A DNA stretch of 64,000 nt from Arthrobacter sp. StoSoilB5 (GTDB lineage Bacteria; Actinomycetota; Actinomycetes; Actinomycetales; Micrococcaceae), in assembly GCF_019977235.1 (NCBI RefSeq), contig NZ_AP024646.1:2976001-3040000 (forward strand), in the 5' to 3' direction. The position numbers and the translations under genes are program-made. The first letter of the stretch is position 1. The number at the start of each line of letters is the position of its first letter. Below are positions 29,978 to 37,897 of this stretch, in pieces. Below the pieces are notes generated by a model. It was not told where the DNA came from and searched no databases. It saw only the letters and a program-made list of their open reading frames with translations.

Positions 29978-30829
29978 GACGAAGCGTCCCGCTTTTCGCG
30001 CCACGAGGGTCTTGGTCAACTCCCTTAGCCGCGCGGGTTTTCGGAGGAGGCGAAGCAGAATTTTCCAGGCGCCCAGGACGCTGTCCACGATGCGGCTGGG
30101 CAAGTGGTCGTCCACATCGAGGGAAACGGAAAAGTGTGGGGAAATGCTTCGGGCACTTGCCCGCAACCCCACGACCTCGTTGAGGACGTTTCCACCGTGG
30201 ATCACCTGCAACCACATCGGGTGGGCGGTCCGCACATTCAGAACGGGGGCGTACGCATCGATCCGGTAATGGTGTTCAACAAACACCGTGGCCGGACGGC
30301 GGTCCGCGGTCCGCTCAATCAAGCTCGAAAAAGGATTCATCGTATACGGGCGGATGTAAAGTTTCCGCTGGGCATATTGCGCCCCATTCACCAGATTAAC
30401 GAAGGTTTTGTCCTGTTCCCTGAAACACCGTTGGATTGTCTCAATAAAGTCGTTTGATACGGCGTCATCGTTGTCAACCCGGGTGGTGATCACATAGGGA
30501 GTGGCACTAAGTTGGCCGATTGTGCGGCTAAGAAATTCCTGTGAGAAGGCACCCTCAACGTAAACGGGGCGAAAGACACCTTGCGATAGTTTGTCAATCT
30601 CCTGCCTCAACCACAACGGTGACAGGGAATCAAGGAAAACCAGCCAGGTAAACCGGGGTTCCGTTTGATTCCGGAAGCACGGGATGCAGTACATCTCAAA
30701 GAGTTGAAGTCGCTCGCGAAGCCATGCGTCCGTGGGTTCTGCCCTGTGATAAAAGCTGCGGACATTGAAGCGTGTCAGAACAAAATGGGTTGCCGAGCCC
30801 CCCGAGCAATCTGTGATTTCGCTGCCCAT
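29969..30829 (-). CDS. Putative rhamnosyltransferase-family glycosyltransferase
   Basis: A 286-residue GT-A-like protein of the putative rhamnosyl transferase family (PF11316 type). Seen: FVLTRFNVRSFYHRAE at the start, FTWLVFLDSLSPLWL, the acidic TTRVDNDDAVS in the metal position, and PMWLQVIHGGNVLN. The same features occur in the C-terminal domain of the protein at 37897-39957, so the two are paralogues. The call as a rhamnosyltransferase is by family name and by the adjacent rml genes. The middle of the gene is AT-rich for this window: 88 G/C in the 180 bases 30421-30600. The start has GAGGAC upstream. Confidence 0.78.
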   Translation of the reverse strand: MGSEITDCSGGSATHFVLTRFNVRSFYHRAEPTDAWLRERLQLFEMYCIPCFRNQTEPRFTWLVFLDSLSPLWLRQEIDKLSQGVFRPVYVEGAFSQEFLSRTIGQLSATPYVITTRVDNDDAVSNDFIETIQRCFREQDKTFVNLVNGAQYAQRKLYIRPYTMNPFSSLIERTADRRPATVFVEHHYRIDAYAPVLNVRTAHPMWLQVIHGGNVLNEVVGLRASARSISPHFSVSLDVDDHLPSRIVDSVLGAWKILLRLLRKPARLRELTKTLVARKAGRFVSK

Positions 30830-31275
30830 GTCCGTCCTCTACGTGGTCAGAGCTGGTCCCCTTCGTATCGACATAACGCATCCTCTCCCGGCAGGGGCCC
30901 GCAAGCAATACCCTGACTCAGCCGATCGTGGACGGACGCTCTGGTGCACCCGGGGAAATCGTCCTAAAGTAGCCCTACGGCAGGCTCGACACAAGCAGGG
31001 CCGGGAGACAACTCAAGTAAGTAAATTGCTCGGACGGCACCCGCCGTCCGGCTTCGGCGATCCGGGAAGTGCAGCAACTTGGATCGCCGGGCACGTTTGT
31101 GCCGTGAGTTGGATCATCGAGCCTGGAGCCGAGAATGCTGCACCCAGATACTGCGCCCTCCCGGGTCGCAACCCGCCACATTTCTTCCCGTCTTCGCCCG
31201 GGAGAAGCCAGAGGGCATGACTCCAGGCGTCCAACTGTTTCCAAGCGTCCAGCCGTTTCCCAACCCGGGCAGGGT
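30830..31275. other. Intergenic region with structured leader before the glycosyltransferase fusion
   Basis: About 446 bases between two divergent genes. A TAAAGT hexamer at 30965-30970 could be a plus-strand -10, but no good -35 precedes it. Two strong hairpins lie at 31031-31089. A 22-codon frame (31217-31285) with AGAGGG upstream ends just after the proposed start of the fusion gene, and an 18-base imperfect tandem repeat lies inside it (31227-31262). Confidence 0.45.
31031..31089 (+). promoter_or_regulatory. Two adjacent hairpins in the leader of the fusion glycosyltransferase
   Basis: Hairpin 1 is an 8-bp perfect stem with a 4-base loop (31031-31050). Hairpin 2 has a 9-bp perfect outer stem (31055-31063 with 31081-31089) and a 4-bp inner stem with a 6-base loop. 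No T-run follows either one, so they look like leader RNA structure rather than a terminator. A regulatory role is inference. Confidence 0.35.
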
Positions 31276-33906
31276 TTGTGGGTAAGCCTGGGTGGCGTCC
31301 CCGTGAAGCTCCTGGAGTTTGACGGTGCCCTGCAGGAAATCATGGACCGGGCGACTTCGGTTGGCTCTTCACCTCTTGGCGTTTGTTCTGCGAACCTGGA
31401 CCATATCCTGCACTTTGGTGCCGGCAGCAGGTGGATGGGCACCATGGCGGAGCACACGTCTGTCGAGTGGCTGACGTTGTTGGATGGAGCCCCGCTGGTT
31501 GCCCAGGCACGGCGCCTGACGGACCAGCCGTGGCCGCGACTGGCAGGAAGCGATCTTGTGGAGCCATTGCTGGACGAAGCTGAACGCCGCGGGCTCAGCG
31601 TAGGATTCCTGGGTGGGACCGAGCAGGCACAGGAACTTATCCGCAGCAGGTTCGCAGTGGAGCGTCCGGATTTGGCCGTGGCAGGCTGGTGGGCTCCGGA
31701 AAGGTCCGTGATCAGCGACGAGCAGGCTTCGTTGGAACTCGCCGCGCAGATAGCGGCCACTGCGCCGGACATCCTTGTGGTGGGCATGGGCAAGCCCCGG
31801 CAGGAACTGTGGGTCAGTAAGTATGGACGCCTCACAGGAGCCAAGATCCTGCTCGCGTTCGGTGCCGTTGTCGATTTTCTTGCTGGAAGGATCCGGCGCG
31901 CCCCATCCTGGATCAGTTCCCACGGCTTCGAGTGGGCCTGGCGACTTATGCTTGAGCCGCGCAGGCTTGCTCGCCGGTACCTGGTGGATGGGCCCGAGGC
32001 CTACCTGAAGCTGCGCCAGGTCAGCGCCGCAGACGTCCCGCCAACCGCACTGCCGATGAACCAAAGGCCAGAGGACCCAATCGTTGCCCCTGCCGAGGCC
32101 GGCAAACAGGCTCCGAGGCCCTTCCTGCTGGCTGGGGCCAAGGCGGACATCGCAGTCATAGTAGTTACGTACAATAACGCCGACGACGTCGGGCCTTTGA
32201 TTTCGAGTCTGAGGGCAGAGACGGTTGACCAAACCATGAAGGTAGTGGTTGCCGACAACTCCCCTGACGAGCTCACGATGACCGAGCTTGCGCATCATCC
32301 GGACGTTATGGCCTTGCGCACGGGAGGAAACCTCGGCTACGCGGGTGGGATCAATGCGGCGCTGCGCGTGGCGGGCCCTGCCGACGCCTACCTCATCTTG
32401 AATCCGGACCTGCGCGTGGGTCCTGGCGCGGTAGCAGCATTACGTCGAAGGATGAGTGAGTCCCACGCTGGCGTGGTTGTGCCGGTCCTGCTGGAAAACG
32501 ATGGCAAAGTCTATCCGTCGCTGCGCCGCGAGCCGAGTGTGATGCGCGCCCTGGGCGATGCCGCACTGGGCAGCCATCTGCGCCGCCGCCCCTCCTGGCT
32601 CTCCGAAATGGACTTTGACGTGGAGGGCTACCAATACGCCCATCGCATCGAATGGGCCACCGGCGCAGCCCTCCTGATAAGCGAAGATGCAGCACGGGCC
32701 GTTGGGGAATGGGATGAGCAATTCTTCCTTTACTCGGAAGAGACAGATTATTGCCATCGAATCCGCCAAGCAGGGAAATCGATCTGGTTCGAGCCCACAG
32801 CAAGGATGTGGCATGAAGGCGGAGGCTCGGGCACCTCGCCCCAATTGACGGCGCTTATGTCCGTGAATCGCGTTCGCTACGCATCCAAACATCTCGGGCG
32901 GAGCAAGGCCGTGCTCTTCCGGGCGGCTGTATTCGCTGCGGAATTGGCACGAATAAATAAGCCGGGCCACCGGGAAGCAGCACGGGCCCTGCTAAGGAAG
33001 CGGCTCTGGCCGACATTGCCCCATGCCACCCGATCCCCTGCTCTCCCTCAGGTCTTTCCAGCCGGAGCGGTCATCATCCCGGCGCACAATGAGGCAAAAG
33101 TCATCGGCCGGACACTGGAATCCTTGAAGGAAGTCATCAATGCCGGAACCGTGGACGTCATCGTGGCGTGCAATGGCTGTACCGATGATACGGAAACTGT
33201 GGCCTCCCACTATCGCGGCGTCAAAGTTCTGCACGTCGGGGAAGCGTCCAAGACAGCGGCGCTCAACGCCGCAGACGGTGCTACGGAGTTGTGGCCGCGC
33301 CTATATCTGGATGCGGACGTAGAGCCCACACCTGAGGCTGTCCGTGCCGTCTTCAAGGCCCTTGAGGGCGGGACCCTTCTGGCTGCGCGGCCGGCCTTCA
33401 GCTACGAAACCACAGGGGCCCCTGCGTTGGTCCGGGCGTATTACCGGGCCCGGAACCGGATTCCTGGAAACGCGCAAGGAATGTGGGGTGCCGGCGCCTA
33501 CGCGCTGAACGCGAAGGGACATGAACGGCTGGGCGAGTTTCCAGCTTTGACCGGCGACGACTACTTCGTGGACGGTTTGTTCCAAGCCGGCGAAAAGCGG
33601 GTTCTGGCGACAGACCCGGTTGTCGTGAGGACCCCACGCTCATCGAGGGCATTGCTTGCCATTCTTCGGCGAAACTACCGGGGAAACCGCCAGCAAAGAG
33701 CGTCACAGGACCGTGGGTCGGGGGCATCTGGCTCAGCTTCCTCAACGCGGCAGACATTGCGGGAGCTTGCCGTTTCAATCCGGGGGCCAGTCAGCGCATT
33801 CGATGCCTTTGTCTATGCAGTTTTCGCTGTTGTTGGCCGGTACGGAGCATTCTTTCCCGGAGGAAAGAGCGATGGCTGGGAACGCGATGAAAGCAGCAGG
33901 CAATAA
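31276..33906 (+). CDS. Three-domain glycosyltransferase: WecB/TagA type plus two GT2 domains
   Basis: A chain of about 876 residues with three transferase domains. Residues about 1-245 are WecB/TagA/CpsF-type (GT26: LGGVPVKLLEFD, GFLGGTEQAQEL, VGMGKPRQELWV), which add N-acetylmannosamine or similar sugars to a lipid-linked acceptor. Residues about 285-590 are a GT2 domain like rhamnosyltransferases (IVVTYNNADDV, GNLGYAGGIN, LILNPDLRV). Residues about 595-876 are a second GT2 domain (AVIIPAHNEAKVI, YLDADVEP, LTGDDYFVDGL). The frame is open from ATG 31135, but those 47 Arg/Pro-rich codons look non-coding. TTG 31276 (or GTG 31303) fits the family N-terminus; the true start is unsettled. Confidence 0.85.
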   Translation: MWVSLGGVPVKLLEFDGALQEIMDRATSVGSSPLGVCSANLDHILHFGAGSRWMGTMAEHTSVEWLTLLDGAPLVAQARRLTDQPWPRLAGSDLVEPLLDEAERRGLSVGFLGGTEQAQELIRSRFAVERPDLAVAGWWAPERSVISDEQASLELAAQIAATAPDILVVGMGKPRQELWVSKYGRLTGAKILLAFGAVVDFLAGRIRRAPSWISSHGFEWAWRLMLEPRRLARRYLVDGPEAYLKLRQVSAADVPPTALPMNQRPEDPIVAPAEAGKQAPRPFLLAGAKADIAVIVVTYNNADDVGPLISSLRAETVDQTMKVVVADNSPDELTMTELAHHPDVMALRTGGNLGYAGGINAALRVAGPADAYLILNPDLRVGPGAVAALRRRMSESHAGVVVPVLLENDGKVYPSLRREPSVMRALGDAALGSHLRRRPSWLSEMDFDVEGYQYAHRIEWATGAALLISEDAARAVGEWDEQFFLYSEETDYCHRIRQAGKSIWFEPTARMWHEGGGSGTSPQLTALMSVNRVRYASKHLGRSKAVLFRAAVFAAELARINKPGHREAARALLRKRLWPTLPHATRSPALPQVFPAGAVIIPAHNEAKVIGRTLESLKEVINAGTVDVIVACNGCTDDTETVASHYRGVKVLHVGEASKTAALNAADGATELWPRLYLDADVEPTPEAVRAVFKALEGGTLLAARPAFSYETTGAPALVRAYYRARNRIPGNAQGMWGAGAYALNAKGHERLGEFPALTGDDYFVDGLFQAGEKRVLATDPVVVRTPRSSRALLAILRRNYRGNRQQRASQDRGSGASGSASSTRQTLRELAVSIRGPVSAFDAFVYAVFAVVGRYGAFFPGGKSDGWERDESSRQ

Positions 33907-33937
33907 TGCTTTTCGGGGCGTAGAGGACGGGCGGGGC

Positions 33938-35092
33938 CTAGCTGGACCTTAGTGGGACTCTGCTCCTCTTGGACCAAAAGTTCCTTCTGCTTGACCCCAC
34001 CGACAATTCCAGCACAGTCCCCCTAACGTTCTCTATGAAGTCTTCCAAACGATGGTTTTGCTCCACATAGGCGCGGGCACGGCGCCCAAGTTCCTCCGCA
34101 GCTTCCGGATCGGCAAGAAAGGACTCTATGCGACTCCTCAGCGCAGAGGAGTCCCCGGTTGGCACGAATACTCCGTTGTCGCCGTCACGTATAACGTCCA
34201 CCTGGCCGAGGGTTTGGGAGACAATGACCGGTCTTCCCATGGCCATACCCTCTAGAATGACGTTCACGCCTGCGTCAATGTCGGTGGGCAGCAGCGGGAC
34301 AACCACTACCTTGGCGGCGGCATACGAGTCACGCAGCTCAAGGGACGTGAGCGGGCGAACCTGGCAATTATCAGGCCACCCTGGTTCATCGCGAACGTCC
34401 CGCGTGACGATTTTGTATCCGTCGAGGGCAACCACCAGCGAGGCCGCAATGTGAACCGGAACGTCCAGTCCCCTGACGGCGTTTGAGAAGGTCTGAAAGT
34501 CCCGTTGCGTGGACCCTGCTGAGAAAATGATTTCGTGCCCGGAGCCGGCTGGTTTGAAGAAGTCCAGATCGACAGGATGACGAACGAGGACAACATCCCC
34601 GGGATCAAATCCAATCTGTTCAATCGCTACGGCCCGTTGGATCGAGCTCCACGTGACGATTTTGTCAATGCCTGTCCGAACGAACCTGAGAGGCCATCGG
34701 ACTGCCGGTTTTGACAGCCAGAACATCAGGGCCAAATGCGGGGTCTTGACACGAAGGATTGCGAACAGTGCCGCAACGGCGACTGAATGCCGCTCCGACC
34801 ACGTAATAATGACGTCGTAGGAGCGGCTGATCCGCGTTGCTTCCAAGGCCTGGGCGGCAAAAGCCGGCAAACGCTTATAGATGTGTGCTCGGAAGCCCGC
34901 TGTCTGGCGAATGGTATTTTCATCCAGGACATCGCACTTGAGGGTTTCCTCAAACAGGAGACTGCGAGGCTCTTCGCCAGCCGATTCGCGGCGCTGCCGC
35001 TCGGAACGTTCCACGGTGGCGCGACCCCGGGTCTTGACGAGGAGGATTCTCGGCGCATCTGCCGGGAAGGCTTCATCTGTTCGAACCATCAT
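33938..35092 (-). CDS. GT4-family glycosyltransferase
   Basis: A 384-residue GT-B glycosyltransferase. The N-terminal half is variable; the C-terminal half has DVVLVRHPVDLDFF, LRDSYAAAKVVVVPLL and the GT4 signature region NVILEGMAMGRPVIVS, which binds the nucleotide sugar. The frame opens at 35293, but it is chosen to start at ATG 35092, which overlaps the 3' end of the polymerase gene by 20 bases. It is the last gene of the polysaccharide operon and lies 31 bases from the convergent fusion gene. Sugar and linkage are unknown. Confidence 0.82.
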   Translation of the reverse strand: MMVRTDEAFPADAPRILLVKTRGRATVERSERQRRESAGEEPRSLLFEETLKCDVLDENTIRQTAGFRAHIYKRLPAFAAQALEATRISRSYDVIITWSERHSVAVAALFAILRVKTPHLALMFWLSKPAVRWPLRFVRTGIDKIVTWSSIQRAVAIEQIGFDPGDVVLVRHPVDLDFFKPAGSGHEIIFSAGSTQRDFQTFSNAVRGLDVPVHIAASLVVALDGYKIVTRDVRDEPGWPDNCQVRPLTSLELRDSYAAAKVVVVPLLPTDIDAGVNVILEGMAMGRPVIVSQTLGQVDVIRDGDNGVFVPTGDSSALRSRIESFLADPEAAEELGRRARAYVEQNHRLEDFIENVRGTVLELSVGSSRRNFWSKRSRVPLRSS

Positions 35093-36497
35093 CAACTCCG
35101 TCTCGACGCGGGCGCAGTAATCCGAAAACAGCCGTCTTTCCGCCGGGCAGCGCGCGCAGCCTCTCCGTAAGGAGGCCTCCCCGTTCATCCTGCACGATGC
35201 GCCACAACGCACCCGCGACTCCAAGCATGACGAACAACATGGCTGCGGCCATGGGAAAAGAGAGCCCATCGAAAAACGCGAAGGTAGCAGCAATTGCGGC
35301 CAGGGACGCCAGGACTGATTGGCTCATTTGACGCATTTCGTTGTCTACTGCCAGGCGACGCGCACGCCATGCGCAACTTAGCCCACTGGCGATCAAGGCA
35401 AGGAACATTGCCAGTCCAAGAACCCCCAGTTCCACAAGCAGTCCCAAATACTGGTTGTCGACGATGATGTACTCGGGAAGGAATGTTCCGAAAGCCCGTC
35501 CAACGATGGGATTGTTCTCCAGCATCCCCAACGCTGTCGAGTACCCGTTTGTCCGGGAAGTAATGCTGCTGTCGTCGCCTCCAACAGTGAACAGCCCCCG
35601 AAGCGTACCGAGCAATCCGGGAGTGACTACATAGACAGCGGCCACAAGTCCTATGGACGCCACATAGGCTCGGCGCCGCAATGATCTGGACCATGCGGGG
35701 ATCAGGACAACGAAGGCTATGGCGACCGCGATCAGTGCGGACCGCGATACCGACAGGACGGAAGCTACGGCGATAGCTATCACTGGCAGCCACCGTAGTA
35801 GCCAATTCCTGGTGGTTTCCGTGAGTGCCAACGTCAACGCAATGGGGAATGAACTCGAAAGGACAACTCCGTACTCAAGAGGGTGGGAGGCCATGGCAGC
35901 AGCGCGGACAAATCCGCCCCTGACGTCAATGTTGGAGAAGTCGGCGCTCGATGACATGCCCGGTATGGTGATCCAGTCGATGAGGGATGCTCCTGTGACG
36001 AACTGAAGAAGTCCAAGGATTGCGGTGAATGTTCCCATCAATACGACACTGCGCATGACGGTGACCAGTCCATCTCGGTTCTTCAGCCCATCGTGGATCA
36101 GGAGGAGAATCCCGGCCCAGGCGAGCAACCGAATGAGTCCACCATCAGCGGGACTGGATTCCTTATCGGGTAAGCCGTGCAGCATGGCGACGGCGTAACT
36201 GGCCACAGCGACGGCCAAAAAGAGGGCTAATGCGAGCCGGACCGGGCGCCGCCCCACGGCCTCCGGCTTCGTCCTATGGACTTGGTACAGCACCCACCAT
36301 ATGAGTGCCAACAGCGCCCACAAGGTAGTCAACCGTCCTACAGTGCCTAAGGCGGATATTGTCAGGTTGGAGGGAACCGCGCACGTGACCACCAGATATA
36401 TGGTGACAAACGTTGCGACCTCCGAGCGCTCGGGCTGCTGTGCTGTCTGGCCCATGGTTACACCCTGCGCGGCCCAGCCATCTGATGTGCCTCGCAT
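35073..36497 (-). CDS. O-antigen ligase/polymerase (Wzy-like) membrane protein
   Basis: A 474-residue polytopic membrane protein with about ten hydrophobic segments and one large extracellular loop, as in O-antigen polymerases and ligases. The region around TSRTNGYSTALGMLENNPIVGRAFG resembles the conserved loop (R..W..A...i..P..G.G.g) of the Wzy_C/WaaL family. In a Wzx/Wzy pathway it would link repeat units into chains outside the membrane. Its neighbours, a flippase and two Wzz-like proteins, fit a polymerase better than a ligase. It starts 3 bases after the preceding gene. Confidence 0.8.
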   Translation of the reverse strand: MRGTSDGWAAQGVTMGQTAQQPERSEVATFVTIYLVVTCAVPSNLTISALGTVGRLTTLWALLALIWWVLYQVHRTKPEAVGRRPVRLALALFLAVAVASYAVAMLHGLPDKESSPADGGLIRLLAWAGILLLIHDGLKNRDGLVTVMRSVVLMGTFTAILGLLQFVTGASLIDWITIPGMSSSADFSNIDVRGGFVRAAAMASHPLEYGVVLSSSFPIALTLALTETTRNWLLRWLPVIAIAVASVLSVSRSALIAVAIAFVVLIPAWSRSLRRRAYVASIGLVAAVYVVTPGLLGTLRGLFTVGGDDSSITSRTNGYSTALGMLENNPIVGRAFGTFLPEYIIVDNQYLGLLVELGVLGLAMFLALIASGLSCAWRARRLAVDNEMRQMSQSVLASLAAIAATFAFFDGLSFPMAAAMLFVMLGVAGALWRIVQDERGGLLTERLRALPGGKTAVFGLLRPRRDGVDDGSNR

Positions 36498-36500
36498 CTC

Positions 36501-37166
36501 CTACTGCCCTGCCCCTCGAGGTATTCCGCGGCGCCGGGCAATCTGGCGTTCAACAGTCGCGGCAAAGGCGATTGCGGCAGCGCCTGACAGGGCCAGCCAG
36601 GCGCTGGCGCCTTTGACGCGGTCCGTCTGCGTACCCCCGCCGAAGATAATCTCGGGACTTGATGGCGTGGTCACAGTGGTTATCAGGGCGCCATGGACGT
36701 CCTGTTCCTGTTGCAGTGCGGCGGATTCCTCCTTGATTCGCTCGATGACTGCAGACAGGACTTCGTTGACCCTCTCCGCGCTCGAGTCCACCACTTGGAC
36801 CGCCAACACCGGCCGGGAAAAGCTCTTGGTCCACTGGCCTCCGGTGTTGGGCAGCGTCACGGAATATCCGTGCTTGACCCCTGCTCCATAGAGGGTTCCC
36901 CGGGACAGGACCAAATTGACCGATGCGGAGTCATCGTTGACGCGCTTCTCCACCAAAGCGGCAAAGGGCACGAGCGCAGCCACATCTCCTCCTGGAACCC
37001 AGTAGGCCGGTTCGCCTTTGGGTGCAACGAATGAGACCTCTGCTTGCGTCCAATACACAGGATCCAGGGACCGGATGGCCCCCAGCCCTGCAAAGCCAAT
37101 CAACAGAACAGCAACGGCGGCGTACCACCTCCTACGCAGGACCTGGAGCAGAGTTTTGGGAGTCAT
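36501..37166 (-). CDS. Wzz-like chain-length protein without kinase domain, second copy
   Basis: A 221-residue membrane protein with one helix near the N-terminus (WYAAVAVLLIGFAGLGAI), an extracytoplasmic region of about 150 residues with a coiled segment (RVNEVLSAVIERIKEESAALQQEQ), and a second helix near the end (ASAWLALSGAAAIAFAA). This is the layout of Wzz/CapA polysaccharide co-polymerases. No cytoplasmic tyrosine kinase domain follows. It lies 2 bases after the other copy and 3 bases before the polymerase gene. Confidence 0.72.
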   Translation of the reverse strand: MTPKTLLQVLRRRWYAAVAVLLIGFAGLGAIRSLDPVYWTQAEVSFVAPKGEPAYWVPGGDVAALVPFAALVEKRVNDDSASVNLVLSRGTLYGAGVKHGYSVTLPNTGGQWTKSFSRPVLAVQVVDSSAERVNEVLSAVIERIKEESAALQQEQDVHGALITTVTTPSSPEIIFGGGTQTDRVKGASAWLALSGAAAIAFAATVERQIARRRGIPRGAGQ

Positions 37167-37168
37167 GG

Positions 37169-37897
37169 CTACGAGGGCCTTTGGGAGACTGGCAATGCGG
37201 CCGGAACTTCATCGTGGGCAGGTTCCAGTGCTGTCGCCGCGGCGGGCATTGGACGGGTGGTGTCCTCCGGAGTACGCGTCCTGGCCCTGTCGCGGCGGTG
37301 TTTCCGGGACTTCATCAGGCTGTCCAACAGAACGGTGAGTACCAAGGTCAGCCCTACTCCCCCGGCTGCTGCCACGAGGAGGATTTGGGTTCGTGCCTTG
37401 GATTCCGGCGTGGCCCGACTATCGACCAGAAGGGTCATGGTTGAAATGCGGGACTCCTGCGGAACATTCAGCGCACCCTGCATGTTTTCCAGCAACAGTG
37501 GGGCTTGGTCCATGACGGCCCGCATGGTGCCCAAGGATTCATCCGGGTTCGGTGACGTGGCTGTGATCAGGAGGATAGCCCCGCTGGTGCCTCGGTCGGT
37601 TTCGGCCGTATATGTTGCGTTTGCAAAGTCCTCCGCGATCTTGCCACGGATGTCCTCGGCCGAGAGCCGGCGCGTGAGGATATCCAGCGCCTCACCCATC
37701 CCGCCCAGGTTCAAGTAGGGATTACCGTCAGTTCCAACACTGTGCGTGGATGGCATGATCACGAGGCTTGCTTGCGCTTTGAATTTCTCGGGGGTGTTCT
37801 GTTGGACCTGGAAACACAGCACAAGCGTCATCATCAGGCCGAGGACAACGAAGTACCACCTTCGGCCCAGGCTCCTTAGAATCGTTCTAATTTGCAT
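37169..37897 (-). CDS. Wzz-like chain-length protein without kinase domain, first copy
   Basis: A 242-residue protein with two membrane helices (RRWYFVVLGLMMTLVLCF near the start, TQILLVAAAGGVGLTLVLTV later) around an extracytoplasmic region, as in Wzz/CapA chain-length regulators. The C-terminal 45 residues are Arg/Pro rich and cytoplasmic. It has no kinase domain. GGGAG precedes the ATG, which overlaps the stop codon of the upstream gene by one base (TAATG). It is paired with a second copy downstream. Confidence 0.74.
   Translation of the reverse strand: MQIRTILRSLGRRWYFVVLGLMMTLVLCFQVQQNTPEKFKAQASLVIMPSTHSVGTDGNPYLNLGGMGEALDILTRRLSAEDIRGKIAEDFANATYTAETDRGTSGAILLITATSPNPDESLGTMRAVMDQAPLLLENMQGALNVPQESRISTMTLLVDSRATPESKARTQILLVAAAGGVGLTLVLTVLLDSLMKSRKHRRDRARTRTPEDTTRPMPAAATALEPAHDEVPAALPVSQRPS

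Noticed and set aside
30975..31844. 289-codon minus-strand open frame across the leader and start of the fusion gene
   Set aside because: Cys/Ser/Arg-rich with no family signature, and antisense to the WecB-type domain.
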